From: Lichtheimia corymbifera B2541
Taxonomy: Eukaryota; Mucoromycota; Mucoromycetes; Mucorales; Lichtheimiaceae
Direction: 5' to 3'
Length of the DNA stretch: 64,000 bases
NCBI GenBank assembly: GCA_000697475.1
Contig: JNEU01000706.1
Coordinates: 62,001-126,000, forward strand
Below are positions 37,969 through 50,852 of the stretch, piece after piece. Under the pieces are notes generated by a model, which did not search any database, was not told where the DNA came from, and saw only the letters and a program-made list of their open reading frames with translations. A program made the translations under genes and the position numbers. The stretch's first letter is position 1, and each line of letters begins with the position of its first letter.

Positions 37969-39309
37969 TAGGGTGCAATCCAGTGCATCACAATGGGAGT
38001 TTTACCGAGACTCGGATGAAGAACGATATACTTGAAAAAGTATTCAAGATCGCGACGTCGTTGTTCCACAAAAGCAGGCGAGAAATTGCCTAGAGTAGCA
38101 ATCAAGATTGAGTATAATGAGAGGAGTCAAAACGAGATAAACAGCTGATGCTTTACCACATATCCTCTTTGGAGGTAACTTAGGGATGCTCTTTCCAAGT
38201 TGTGGGAAACGCTTCACGAGGACTTTACGCAATTCCACAAAGTCAGAATAGCGTTTACGTACAGTGATGGCAGGCCCCTAAAACAATGTCTGTGTTTAGC
38301 CCCTATCCTTTTCTTTTCTGTATTCTGTCAACCTTACCTTGTCACTAAGCACCGTGCAATTATAACAAATGTAGCTACCATGGCTATATCGGGTAATTCA
38401 ATGGGTGTGTGTGTGTTAGTGTGGTTGTCGGTGCATTCATCATCATCTCCTTAAAAATTTCCTTACCCAACACCTATCCGTAATGGATGATTGACAATGG
38501 CATCGGAAGCAAAGGTATTCTCACGTCGCTCCCCTTGCTCGTTGTCTTGGTTACATAGATTGATTTGAGGAACAAGTTCATCATCATACATAGGATTCGT
38601 CGTGTTTGATCGGCGTAGCCCCTTGAAGAGTGTCCGCAAATGCCGTGTAGCAGCAGTAGTATTATTTGGCTTTGACCAAGAAGGATCATAATCCTGTGAA
38701 ACAATATATCAGTGGACCCTATACATACACATGTGTACGCGTGCATATGTACCGTTTTTCCAAAAGATGTTCCAAGAAAGGCTTTACCGGCGTCACCACG
38801 GGCAACGGTGGGTTGATGGTTGAATAGAATGGAAGAGTCAGGTGATGTCGATAAGGTGGTGCAAGTGGATGCTGTGCTACTACTGCTGCTGCTGATCAGC
38901 ATGGGCGTCGCCATATCCTTGCGGACAAGTCCATTACTGCTGCTGCAATTTCCCTCCGAGAGCACTATCATTGTCATGTCATTAATAAAACTTGCATAAT
39001 CATCAGCATCACCCAAGGCTTACCATTTAATGCGTGCTCAAGTTGCTTCTCTACTTGGTCTAATACCATATGCGTGTTATCAGACCATATTGCGTCGTTT
39101 GCAACAGAAGGTTTCTCATTCAAGTCATGTTGTAATTGGGAGAGTCGTTGAATGCCGAGGTCGAGATCACGAACGAGTTGTTGTGAAGCAAGCATGGATA
39201 TTTTAAGTGAGGTGCTATCGCTGTGGTGATGGTCTTGGTATTGTTTTAAGCGTGAGCAGCCTTCATAGCAATGATCAATCAGATGGTCCAGACGATATTG
39301 CAAGTCCAT
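37969..39309 (-). CDS. PX-domain protein (Ypt35-like layout)
   Basis: Phosphoinositide-binding protein, probably endosomal or vacuolar. Start ATG at 39,309 (MDLQYRLDHLIDHCYEG) and stop at 37,969. The N-terminal half is helical, followed by a Ser/Thr-rich linker. The PX domain comes last: HPLRIGVG, SYICYNCTVLSDK, ITVRKRYSDFVELRKVLVKR (the RRYSDF motif), FPQLGKSIPKLPPKR, then FSPAFVEQRRRDLEYFF and IVLHPSLGKTPIV. A C-terminal PX domain with nothing after it resembles fungal Ypt35 proteins. About six exons; the 3' end abuts the right repeat arm. Confidence 0.85.
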
Positions 39310-40115
39310 GATTATTGTGTTAGTTATGCGAAAGAGAGGGGCAAGGGATGGGTCCGAGCGAGATTGGCTCTGTGGATAATTGTGAATGGTTATATACCTT
39401 CCTCGGAAGCTGGCTGTGGAACAACATTCTATACCAACAACCACAAACCCCCCTTTCGCCCAGGGGATAAGTCGCGTGGTATCGATGTGTATGTGTGTAT
39501 GCGCCCACCAGATGATGGCACCAAACAGATATGTACATACATCCCTCTAACAGCCCATATGCATGTAGACTACCACTACTACTGCCAAGCTTAGCCTTTT
39601 TTTGCTCGAACTATATATATAACGACAATTTAAAACTAAATGACATTAACATCCGCGTCTATCCAATCATAACAGTAAGGCTCAGCACCACCAATTACAC
39701 ATGTGTCAAGGCCTCCATAAGCTGGGAGAAGAATCATCGTTACCATAGCAATTATTCAAAGGGATAAAGTGATCTCATCCTTTTAGGTCGCTTGTTTCAG
39801 CTCTGCCATATCAAGCATTCTAGCAGCACACTCACTGATATCTGCCAATTTAAACGTCATAGCTACACTTCCATTTTCTCATGCACTGTGTCTTTGCATT
39901 TCTTTTCATATAACCCATTCACAAATACACGTATGGCTCGTCTCGTGTCACAAAAATGTAGACACTGTATGTACACAAACATTGCTGTCAATGACCTCAT
40001 CATGGTACGATGTAAAAAAAACCGCCGGTTTCCATATTTCTTTATATCCTGATGCTGCATCAATCTGTACCCTGCCTAAGAAAGGGATATAAAGGAGGAG
40101 GAAGTGGGAGGAATT
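39310..40115. other. Intergenic between PX and ALG8 genes
   Basis: PX-gene upstream DNA and ALG8 3' flank. Nothing else supportable. Confidence 0.5.
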
Positions 40116-42159
40116 CTATTGTAGTAGGCAAGCGTACATGGCTACTAACCAGCCATACATGACACCCGTAGCACAGTATACGCTCGTCAATAGCAATGGC
40201 AAGAATTCGAAACGGCCACCGAAAGCAAGATCATGGACCAGACCAGTATAAAGCTGCAGGGCAATAAATCCATAAAGATAGACGCGTTCCAAAGGATTCA
40301 ATAATTCGCAAAGGGACCTTTGGGTTGTATATTAGCATATTTGCCCGTGTGTGTGTGCGTGTGTGTCAAAACAAAATGCCCTTACATCTTGAGATATCTT
40401 GCCAAACCGGGTATGACCACAAGTCCCCAAACAAGTGAAAAGATGATCTTGATGGGAGTTTCTATAACGCCCACCCCCGCCTTGTCAGTCATCTCTCTCT
40501 CCTCTTTGTCCGCCTCCTCTCCATGTGTTTGTGCTTACCGGCAACATGAAACAATAATGGAAACAATGAATAAACACCAGCCACACTGAGAACGATGAAT
40601 GCACGGAGATGGAGTTTGCTTTTGACAGCCAACAAGCTATAAAGAAACTCATCCGTTAGCTTAAAATCGGGATACATATATATGAGTTTTTACTTGCCTA
40701 AAAGGAATAAGAACAATGAGAATCGCCTTTTCATGCACGTGCCATCCAAACAGAAATGATGCAAAACCACAGAGTGTCAAGGATGCGATGAAATTGTCAA
40801 CGGTAGGTGATCGCCACAGTTTTTGCAAAACAACCTAGAGGGAGAGGTATGTGAGTTGTCATTGGCATTTTAATGCATCATGCATCTTGTTTTAGTACCA
40901 GCTGGACAAGTAACGTGATGATCATGGTGTGGATGGCTGCAATGTCAGGCAAAACTGCAAATTGTGTATCGCCTACAAATCCTCGCGTCAAGGAACCAAG
41001 AGCAGCTTCGTTTAATCCCCATCCAAGCCTTCTTGCCACTATTATTATCCCAGGTTAATTTGTATGCATACCACAGACATACATACACACTTGCCAAAGA
41101 TCAAGCACCGATCAGCTGCTGCATATAATGCCCAAAAGTTAGGTGCCCAGTAAGCATGACATAGACCCCGTGTGAATGGAAAGAGACGACCCAGTAATTG
41201 TGGAAATTGATTTTTGAAAGGAACAAGTGAAACTGCGAACACACCAACGACAGAAGCTCCCAACGTGACGAATCGTTTGAATGAGAAAGAACCTACCACC
41301 ACCACCACGCATATCAGCCTTATATGACATCCATCCATTGAGTTCCTCCCACACACACACTTACCATTGGAAGTGAAACAATACGCCTTGAGTAAAAACA
41401 CAAAGTAGGCAGGTGCCATGTACAAGTAGATGTGCTTAAAGTTCAAAAGGGCTGCAAAGAGGATTCCTGACACGAGTAGGTTATTCTAGTAGGAGCATCA
41501 TCATGATAAGTATTTCTGGATTGGTGTTGAAGATAACCACTTACACGTTTTGCTTCGACAATGGAGGAGATGAGAATGCCATAGAGAAAGCCATTGTATT
41601 GAAAATGAATATGATCCACGATGAAGAGGCCAGGGTGCATGAAAATCGATCCTGCAATCAACCAATGGATATGCTTATCACCAAAATGTCGCTGGTAGCG
41701 TCTGAGTGCCCAATAGAGAACAAGCTCGCTGAGGATGACCGTCATGCGTTGAAATATCACCGTTGCTTGGCTGGCATACTCCAGATTGTCCACAACGAGC
41801 ATAGCTGGATCGACATATTGCGCAAACACGCTCCAGAACTTTTCAAACCATGCAAAGAAAGGAGGGTAGTCGAGTGTCCAAATGGATGTGTTCTACATAG
41901 ATATAGAGACGCGTTTGTTACGTGTGAGTACACCATCCTTCTTGTTTGATATATGCAACTTACTTCCGTGTACCATTTTGATAATGGAAGGCTGTATGTA
42001 ATGGCAAGCCAGTTGCGATGGACTTCAAAGTCGGTTGATCGGCTATGTCGATGGGTATGAGTTTTCTAGGAGTAACCCAGGAAAAACTTGGTATGCTTAC
42101 TATGCTGGAATGAGCAAGAGTTTAAGGAGCGTGCTGACAATGAGTAGACCACCCATCAT
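40116..42159 (-). CDS. ALG8: ALG8 dolichyl-P-glucose glucosyltransferase
   Basis: ER enzyme adding the second glucose to the lipid-linked N-glycan precursor (dolichyl-P-Glc:Glc1Man9GlcNAc2-PP-dolichol alpha-1,3-glucosyltransferase). Nine or so exons. Family blocks in order: [121 protein letters not shown] and [16 protein letters not shown]. The stop is at 40,116. I take the ATG at 42,159 ([12 protein letters not shown]); an alternative upstream ATG at 42,269 would not join in frame through the obvious splice sites. The usual [12 protein letters not shown] reads [12 protein letters not shown]. Confidence 0.92.
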
Positions 42160-42466
42160 CTACAAGGTGTAATAAGCATCGTGGTCGCGCGGGAAAGTGC
42201 AAGAAAAGAAAACGTACCTGAGAAGATGAATCCGACACGTCGGTGCACGATTCCTTTAAATGGACGCATATAACGTTGCCCGTATCGCATTCATGTGGAA
42301 TTGATCTATGAGAAAGAAGAGGTATTCACTGATGTCCAATATCATAAAGAAGCGTCCTTATGCATCAAGTAGTATCATCATCATCATCATGGAGCCAGTC
42401 AGCAGCAGCGGTATTTGATCCTCTTCCCGTTTTCATCACAGCAACAAATACGCTCCTTTTCACACT

Positions 42467-43871
42467 ATGCTTCCACGTTTGCCGTCCGTGCGTGAGCTTA
42501 TCAAACTCTATGGTCTATCCGCTCGATCGCAACTGGGTCAAAACTTTATCCTTGACAAGAACATTACTGGTAGAGTGATTTGGGGGACTGATCGGTCGAA
42601 TGGTGGTGGTTGTTGACATGATCGCTTTTTTGCATATAGACAAGATCGTGCGTACTGCTCATTTGTCACAGCAAACACCTTTGGTAGTTGAAGTGGGACC
42701 TGGTAGGTGGCTACTATGATAGCGACACATCATGGATATTGATTGTGTATATGCATATAGGACCTGGATTACTCACAAGATCGATCTTGGATACCGGTGT
42801 CAAACGTATTGCCGCTATTGAGAAGGATGAACGATTCTTACCCACATTGACAGTATGTAGGCAGGCAGGGCAGGGCAGTAGAATGAATGTTAGCGTTGTT
42901 GACAAGGTACTCTATATATAGCAATTGGCCGAAGCATCCGGAGGACGGCTCCGAGTAAGTGTTGATGGAACAATGAATGAACCTCCTTTTTGACACATAC
43001 TCAATCACCCGCAGATCATTCATGGGAATGCTCTTGAAGTGTCATCATCATTACATGCTCTTGCACCATTGCTTCCAAAGGATGCCTCAGGCCCACTCCA
43101 TATCATGGGCAATCTCCCGTTCAACGTAGCATCACCACTTTTAATCCAATGGTTGCACCAATCGGCCGCACGTGAAGGATTGTTCAAGCTGGGAGATGTG
43201 TGGATGACGCTCATGTTCCAAAAAGAAGTAGGCGAGGTAAAAATAACTAGTGGTTGTTTTGTTTATTATATACTAATCCCCTCCTCCCAGCGTCTCGCAG
43301 CCCCACCCTCTACAGAACATCGTGGAAGACTCTCTGTGATGGCTCAATCGCTTTGTGATGTCAGCACCGTCTACCAAGTCCCATCTACCGTGTTTGTACC
43401 TCGCCCAAAGGTAAGACATAACCATGTCAAGGAATCAACAATCATTGTTAATGCATATGTTGCTTTAGGTGGACGCATCTGTTGTACAGCTCAAGCCTCT
43501 TGAAACAAAGTTGACAGGTATGTAAACAATACACATATTTCCTGATCGGTCCCAAGAAAAGCTTAATCAAGACGCGACTCTAGGTGAAACATACAAGACG
43601 CTTGAACACGTCGTACGCCATTACTTTACCAAGCGACGGAAAACGGTGGGACATATTACCAAGTAAGTCATACATGATCCTGGGTGACGACATATTAGGA
43701 TTTACTTGGCAACGACGTAGGCATTTGGGAAAGAATTTACCGCAAGTGGCACCGCTGATACCCAGGATTGAGGAGGTTGTTGATTTCAAAGCAAGACCAG
43801 AGGACTTGAGCAACATGGACTTTTATCAAATGGCTAGCATTTTTCATGAACACGGCATCCACTCATTATAG
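42467..43871 (+). CDS. TFB1M: Mitochondrial-type rRNA dimethyladenosine transferase (TFB1M/KsgA family)
   Basis: Dimethylates adjacent adenosines in the small-subunit rRNA helix 45 hairpin; the TFB1M branch acts in mitochondria. Nine exons join in phase: 42467-42569, 42640-42702, 42761-42852, 42922-42954, 43015-43236, 43291-43410, 43469-43517, 43584-43662 and 43721-43871. Motifs: LYGLSARSQLGQNFILDKNI (family start), the S-adenosylmethionine loop VEVGPGPGLLTRSIL, AIEKDERFLPTL, and the catalytic NLPFNVASPLL. FQKEVGERLAAPP and VFVPRPKVDASVVQL follow. The C-terminal lobe contains RHYFTKRRKTVGHI. No clear N-terminal presequence beyond the basic start. Confidence 0.93.
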
Positions 43872-44217
43872 ACAACAACATTTATATATACAGTATCATC
43901 TTTTTTTCACTCTCTGGCCCCTGTGTACTATCTATGGAGAGTGTGTGTGTTCACATGTGATATGGTGGTGCTGGTGTTGCAAAAGTGGGTATATCCCGAG
44001 AGTAGTGTTGTGTGTGTTTTTGTGTGGGCACGCTCAATTTGGCAGCGGCATTGATTTTCCATACAAGGCAATACGCAGGTACCACATACGCCCCTCTTCT
44101 GTTCCGATCAAAAACAACCTACTATATATGAACCCATTTACCTTGACCACTTTTTCCTTCATCACGCCTTCTTCTCTTTCTTTCTTTCATTCATTTCTTA
44201 TTTTACACACTGATTCC

Positions 44218-45394
44218 ATGGACATTACAGCACCACAATTTCGGAATAGATTTATACATACGCGATATCAAGCATTACGAAAGTGCTGTGGTTGCATTCA
44301 TCTTCGAGTGGGTGCTGGAATCTCATGTCTTATATGGATGGTAGGTAGACACATACACACGTATACTATTGGAATGTTTATATCATCTATTCCAGGGATT
44401 ATCCATGTACTTTGCTATCTTGTCATTTCAAAACAAAAGTCGCAAGTATTATATCCATCATGGAAAATGTTATCGCGTTGATCCTTACATATACCTACTT
44501 TAGCCTTTTATTCGTACATGACAAGTGCACCACTGATTGTTTACGGCGTTGTCAACCTATTATTAGCCTTGAATGGATTCTTTGGCATGTTGGCCTTGTT
44601 CAGGGTAAGATGGCGGAAAAGGACATTCACCACATCACAGGATGGCTGACCCTCTCTTCTTTTTGCAGAATCGATGGTTTTATGTTCGACTTTTTTCTCA
44701 TGCAACTTGGACAGTCTTATTTATGGTCCTTGTGGATGGTTTTGCCAATGCTATTTATTTTATCACACAACGCGACGAGTTCATGTCATGGTGTATCAAT
44801 TCATCGGCGGATACGCTCAACAATGCGGCTAATGTCACTGGCACATCACTGCGAGGAAACGACTATTATAACTGTGATCGCCTTTTCCAAGCCGAGATTA
44901 AGTTTGGCTTATTCTCAACAGTCTTGATGATTGTGCTTTATGTAAGTTGGTACATTTGTATATGGATTATTGGCTGATTGACCACCATGTTGACCTAGGT
45001 CTACTGGGGTGCATGCATCTATTCATTTAGTCACAAACAAGGTGCTTCAGCTGTAACAGGCCAACGACTAGCAGCTGAAATGGGCATGATGCCACCACCA
45101 GGCACAGCAGGTGTTCCACCACCACCCATGCACCCTATTGGCGGTGGAGGTCCAGGTCGATCCAACATTATTGTTCTCAACAATGAAAAACCGCAGTCGA
45201 AAAAGTTTTCTTTCAAGAGCTTACGACGCAATCATACCATCGATGTCTCCAACGACAATAACAACAACCAAAGCCAACATGGGAAACACCTCAAGCGAAA
45301 ATCGGTCCCTGATATCATCTTTGACGACTTTAACATCTCCCCCACCATACATCATCATCATCAACAACAACGCCGACGATCGACTGATATTTGA
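44218..45394 (+). CDS. Four-transmembrane protein with a Pro/His-rich tail
   Basis: Start ATG at 44,218 (MDITAPQFRNRF) and stop at 45,392-45,394; about five exons. Four helices: around GAGISCLIWM-GLSMYFAIL, APLIVYGVVNLLLALNGFF, WTVLFMVLVDGFANAIYFI, and FGLFSTVLMIVLYVYWGACI. The loop between the third and fourth carries two cysteines and an NVT sequon (WCINSSADT, YYNCDRLF), so it is probably lumenal or extracellular. The cytoplasmic tail has MMPPPGTAGVPPPPMHP, a basic patch (KKFSFKSLRRNH) and Asn/His runs. The layout is tetraspanin-like, but the CCG signature is missing and no family is assigned. Confidence 0.75.
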
Positions 45395-45684
45395 TATATT
45401 CATGCAGGTCACATCCCCAAAATGCATTTTGGCTGTATTGTATATACCCTTTCTCTTTTTTTTTTCCTTTCATATGCACATTAAATCACACACATTACTC
45501 ACCACATACCGGTTGCATTACTACAATGGATGCTGTTGTCACACTCAAGAATAAATTCTTTTTCATCAAAATCACATGAAAAAGTCCTTCTCTCTCTCCC
45601 CTTTTTAGCTGTTTCATGCATTTATGTACATAACCTCTCAAAAGTAAACTTCATCCAGATCCAATATTGGTATACTTTTTCTTC

Positions 45685-46909
45685 ATGATGACTCAAGCGG
45701 ACGATAGCCATGAAATATTCAAGACGGCAGACAACACACCAAGTGGCAGCAGAAGATCAAGCCGTGAACGTGAGACCAGTGATTCTGTGGTGGCCATCAT
45801 GGACAATAACAATGAGCAACAGCATGATACAAAGTACTATAACAGCTGCCAAACCGCTTATTACGGGTATGGCGCTTTCATCTCGATCCTGGTACTTCAA
45901 GTGATTGTTGTATGCGTGCTGGAAGGACTTGAGATACAACAGGCAATGACGGGAATGAGCAATGACTGCACCATGACCCTCGATGTGATTGGAATTTCCC
46001 AAGTGGGCTTTGTTTATAGAGGACTTGTCATGGCTGCCACCTTTTATCAATTCATGTTTGGCTTGGATACAATTCAACAGCAAAGTACCATTCATCTTTG
46101 CATGCTTTTCATCAATGGTAAATGTACATAGTACACATGCACGTGAATTGACTTATTGATAAACATGCTGATATCAAGGTCTATTGCTCATCATCTTTGT
46201 GGGGATCCAAATCACTCAAAACTCAAAATGGGAAACGATGATGCAGGAAATGGGTTGTGGAACAGCATCCTTGAGCCATCCTCATTATGATCATGCATTA
46301 CTTGCAGTGGTGGCCTTTCTCTACCTTGTGCTCGTGGGTTGCAGCATCTGGATGCGTCGTCTCATGTTTCATACAGCTACAGCAACAGGTGGTGCCAAAA
46401 ACAAAAACACAAAAGAAGCGATTGTAGCGATTACTCTTATGGCATTTATCGAACTCGACGTTTATTATCTGCATTGCTATGCTGTCCAACTCATACCCGC
46501 CATGGTATTGGATGATGAGGGAAACGTGGTCCCTGTTGAATTAGTGCTTGTGCCTGTGCTTGGGACATTGATTCTTTCCATGACCTGGTACAGTGTTCAA
46601 AACAAAAAGCCATGGCTGCTGCTCGCTCTTGCATTCCTGATCGGCTTGTCTCTGGGTTACCTTGCTTATCGAACGGCTGTATTCGCACAACCCTATCCAA
46701 TAAACAACGATCCATATCATGTACGTATTACATAGGTGAGCATAAAAGATGGAAAGGTTGCTCACTAGGTAGCTTGCTATGTATAGATCACTCGCCAAAG
46801 CTTACTCTTTACCACATTGACACTATTCCTGCTGATGCTACTTTCCATGGGTGTTATCCTTGTATTGGTCCGATGTTTGTTGCGAGGCACAAGTCTATTT
46901 CGTAGATAA
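45685..46909 (+). CDS. Multi-spanning membrane protein, possibly UPF0658-like
   Basis: Start ATG at 45,685 (MMTQADDSHEIF); three exons, with introns at about 46,120-46,178 and 46,723-46,786; stop TAA at 46,907-46,909. A hydrophilic N-terminus (60 residues) precedes about seven helices: YGAFISILVLQVIVVCVL, VYRGLVMAATFYQFMFGL, LCMLFINGLLLIIFVGIQI, ALLAVVAFLYLVLVGCSIW, AIVAITLMAFIELDVYYL, LVLVPVLGTLILSMTWY, LLLALAFLIGLSLGYLA and a last one after LLFTTLTLFLLML. The pattern QFMFGLDTI..FINGLLLIIF..QITQN recalls the fungal Golgi UPF0658 proteins. That resemblance is tentative. Confidence 0.72.
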
Positions 46910-47180
46910 GCGATTAGGTAGCATCATTCTTTTTAAGCATGATGAACAAGTCTTTTTCAGGATAAGAAGATAAACGGAAGATGGGGGATCGTTTTATTTA
47001 TACAGGGGGAGAGTGATATTCACAAAGGAATCAGGAAAGGGTATGGCTGGATACAAGAGAGAGTGTGTATATGTGTGTCAACGGATAAAGCTGGATCAAA
47101 GATATATCTTTTTTTCCTGGTATCGAACATGACATTTTACAAGGCGGAAAGGGAAAAATGAATGAATGTGCAAGTAAAAT

Positions 47181-50100
47181 TTAAAAGGTCTCGTTTTGAT
47201 TGGGGCATTGCTCGGTTGAATGTAAGCCGTACTCATCGCAATTGACACAGAACTACGAGGATGGATGCTTGTTGTCAGCCATAGATTCTATGGATGCATG
47301 ATGATGGATGCTTACCGGTCGTGCAGGTTGTTCTTTCTTTTCAGATGATGTAGGAACGACCACCTTGCAACTCATAAGATCATGACCAGGGGAATCACAT
47401 AATTCGCAGAAGAGAGCATCATCCGTGTAGGGGCCATTGCTACTGGTAGCCGTACTGCTGTTCTTGGAAGACATTCGCTCGTCTCGTTGTTGTTCCTTGA
47501 GTTGCTGTTTTAACTCATTCAGCTCTTCCCGCAATCGCTTGGATTGTTTTCTTTCCTTTTCAAGTGCTTCCTCCATATCAGACTCCTTGAATATCTTGGA
47601 TTCCACAAGGCTCTCGAGTTCAGATACATCACGGTTCAAAGTGGCCACTTGACGTTGGTGAGCACGTTCAGCCTCCTCATGCTTTTCCTTGAGTTGCCGC
47701 ATCTCAGCAGACTGCTTGACGATCAAGCTCTCCATTTTTCGCTTGGTATCACTCAATTGGCTTTGCAAACGTGCTACACGCTCTTCATCGGTATTGCAGC
47801 CTTCCAAGCTTGTCTCTGATCCATCGCCTTCCGAATGCAACTTTTCCACTTCATCCATCAATTTGAGACACTCGTTTTGGGCTTGCTTGTGGCTCTCAGT
47901 CAAGGACTCGTATTCTTTGGAAAGACGTTGGTGCTCAGCTTGCAACTTTTCGAATTGCTGCTTCAAACCATTATCCGACTTGGACTTGGCCTCGAGCTCA
48001 ATGCTTTCCTTTTGTTTGGTGATCATGGTGTTTTGAGCTTCAAGACGCTTGATTTCTTGACGTAAAACAGCGAGTTCCTTTGCATGTTGCTCACGTTCCT
48101 TGATAAGAGCATCAGGATCAGCGCCATGCTTGCGAGCATCAGCAAGAGCGGATTCAGCGCGTGCCAAACTTTCTTGAGCTGTAGTCAAATCACGCTCGGT
48201 CTTTTCCTTGGCTTCAGTGAGACGACGTAATTCACCTTCAGTCTTCTTTTGGCTTTCCACGGCAGCACGAACATCGTCAAGGTACTTGCCACGAGCATTG
48301 AGCTGTTCATCATAATTGGCTTGCAAACGCTGTACTTGTTCTTGCAACTTGTCATTGTCCTTATCATGCTTGTCCGCTTGCTTGATTTGCTCACGGAGCT
48401 TCTCCGATTCAGCCTTGAGAGATTGATACATTTCACGTTCCTTGGCCAAGTTTTGGGATGTGGCTTCAAGATTGTCTTCCAAACGCTTGCGTTCGCTTTC
48501 CCAAACAGCCTTGATCTTGTCCACTTCATCTGATGTGTCACGTGCATTGACCAATTGTTCAATCTCTTGCTTGAGCTTGTCGATGGTAGCTTGCATCTCT
48601 TGTTGTGTGCGACCACTCTTTTCACTTGTCTCGGAACGTTCCTTTTTGAGCTCTTCAATGGTTGCTTCATAAGTCTCGATCGCTTCAAGGCCTGCTTTAC
48701 GCAAGCTTTCACGTTCTTCTTCCAAAGCAATGACTTTGCGTCGTTCATCATCGAGACTTGCTTTGATGGCTTCCATATCGACACGATGCAATTCGACTGA
48801 GCTTTCGTATAACTCGATACTCTCCATACCAGCACGCTTGAGTTCATCCACGGATTGTTCGAGACTTTCGATGCGAGCACGATAATCAGCAACCACATTG
48901 GATTCATGAGCAAGGCTTTCTTTGGCTTGAGTGAGTTGGCGTTTGACCTTGTCGAATTCTTCTTTGGTGGCACAATCCTGATGCTGCATCCATTTGGTCT
49001 CGAGTTCTTTGATTTCATCACGGAGACGATCTTTTTCACGTGTGTGACGATCGGCATCTGCTTTGACACGGCGAATTTCACGCTCACGTTCTTCGACCAT
49101 GTTGCGATGGGTCTCGACCTGCTCCGATAAACTTCCCAAAAACATATCCTTGGCACGCATGGCATCCATCAAAGAACCCATCTTTTCATGCACTTCTTCC
49201 ATCTCCATCTCCATTTGCATTTGACGTTGTCGCATTTCTTCTGGGTCCTGAGAATAAAAGTTGGATGTGGTCGATGCGGCTGCTGCTGCTTTGGAGGCGG
49301 CTGCTGCTTCAGCCAGAGTCACCTTTTCTTCAAGCTCACGCACTTTGTTTTCCATTTGCACTTTTTCCTTGCGTGCTTCAGAAAGCTGTGTCTGCATTGT
49401 ATCACGTTCCTTGATAAGCTCGCTTTGCTCAGTCTCAAGTTCCTTGACACGCTCTTCAAGCTTGCGGATCGTCGATTGAATTTGCCCCTTTTCTTGATCC
49501 CACGCCTTGGCAGCTTGTTCATGCTCTTGCTTGATCTCTTCCACAATCGCCTTGTGTCCTTCAAGCGTAAAATGTTGTTGTTGCTGCTGCTGCTGATCTG
49601 AATCGCTGCCATTCAAAAGCACTGAACGCTCCAAGATTTGTTCGGCTGTCTTGTTTTGGGCATTCTCCAACTTTAGGTACTTGTTTTCAGCTTCAAGCAC
49701 CTCCACACGCAATTGCAACTGTTGTACACGCATAGCAGCTTGATCAGGTGCTTGCGAAATAGCTTCACCCAACATGCGTTCGAGTCGTGTATGTGAATCG
49801 GTTGATTTGGACATGGTTAATGTTGTTGGTGCTGGAGTATCAGTGAGCATCATTTCAGTGCTGCTGCTACCAACATAGCCGTCTTCATCATCTTCATCTT
49901 CATTGTTGGGTGTAGCGGCTGGGGAAGGAAGACTGTCAGCAGTAGGACGACGACGTGTAGAAGTGGGTGTGGGTGATTGAATGGATCCAGGACGTCTTAA
50001 TCCATTACCACTGCTACTGCGAGCTGACATGGTGGAAGATCGTTTTGTTTGAACCGATGGTGGACGTTGTTGTTGTTGTTGTTGTTGCTGTTGTTGTTGA

Positions 50101-50852
50101 GTCAATTGTGAAGCTGTCATGCCGACATAACGAGCAGCACGTGATCCAGGTGAGATACGAGGAGAGGGTGAACGTTCACGGCCATTCAATGAGGTGACCT
50201 TGGATGCTTGGACAAATAAACCCGTTTGTGGAGGACATGAAAAGTATCGGATGCTATGTGTGGAAAGAGAGTTCAGTATCATGGTTACCCCTGAAACAAG
50301 TGATTGAACTATTTACCCATTGACAGATCCATCATTTTTGCCAGTGCCCACAATATCGAGTTGGATACCAGCCCACATGCCTTCCTTGAATTGTGTCGTG
50401 CCAATAAAGCGAAGTGTACCAACAATCCCCATTGAATCCACAGCAACACGTTCTCCAACGCCTAAACCACCCATGCTATTGCTGTTGTTGTTGTTGGTTG
50501 GATGATGTTTGCCACCACCATTCACAGAAGCAACTGACTTTCTAACCGAAGTGGGTCTTGGAGAGGCAACCGATGAGCGAGGGGAAGTGATGGCGGTTTG
50601 AGTTGAACCAATGGAAGAGAGCGAGTAACGAGAAAGCGAGCTGGGTGATTCGATTTCTTCATAAGACGAGATGGAAGCACGCGACATTGAAGGAGCACGA
50701 GTAGACTTTGAAGTCTTTAAGGAAGGAACTGGAGGTGCAGCGTCGTCAGGGTGGTGTCGTCTTCTTCTCAAGTCGAGTGATGGTTGTCGAGAGAGTCGTT
50801 TTTGCTGGGGAGGTGCTGGAATCCCTCCCCTTGCACTTGGAAGTCTTGACAT
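47181..50852 (-). CDS. CLIP-170 homologue, microtubule plus-end tracking protein
   Basis: Binds growing microtubule plus ends. Three exons: 50,852-50,317, 50,253-47,316 and 47,252-47,181. A basic Ser/Arg-rich N-terminus precedes one CAP-Gly domain split by the first intron: GERVAVDSMGIVGTLRFIG, GMWAGIQLD, then GKNDGSVNG-IRYFSCPPQTG. A second Ser/Pro/Gln-rich stretch (poly-Gln near 50,080) leads to about 700 residues of continuous coiled coil. The C-terminus has two CCHC zinc knuckles (CELCDSPGHDLMSCK and CVNCDEYGLHSTEQC) and ends in NETF, an EEY/F-like terminus as in mammalian CLIP-170. The start ATG at 50,852 (MSRLPSARGG) is preferred over an upstream non-ATG opening. Confidence 0.93.

Noticed and set aside
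37375..37971. 198-codon plus-strand ORF starting with ATG
   Set aside because: It begins inside the outer end of the repeat arm and ends in the antisense of the last PX-gene codons. No recognisable motif; probably chance.
48185..49165. 326-codon minus-strand ORF in another frame of the CLIP coiled coil
   Set aside because: Lys/Ser/Arg-rich shadow of the Glu/Lys/Leu coiled-coil codons of the CLIP-170 homologue.
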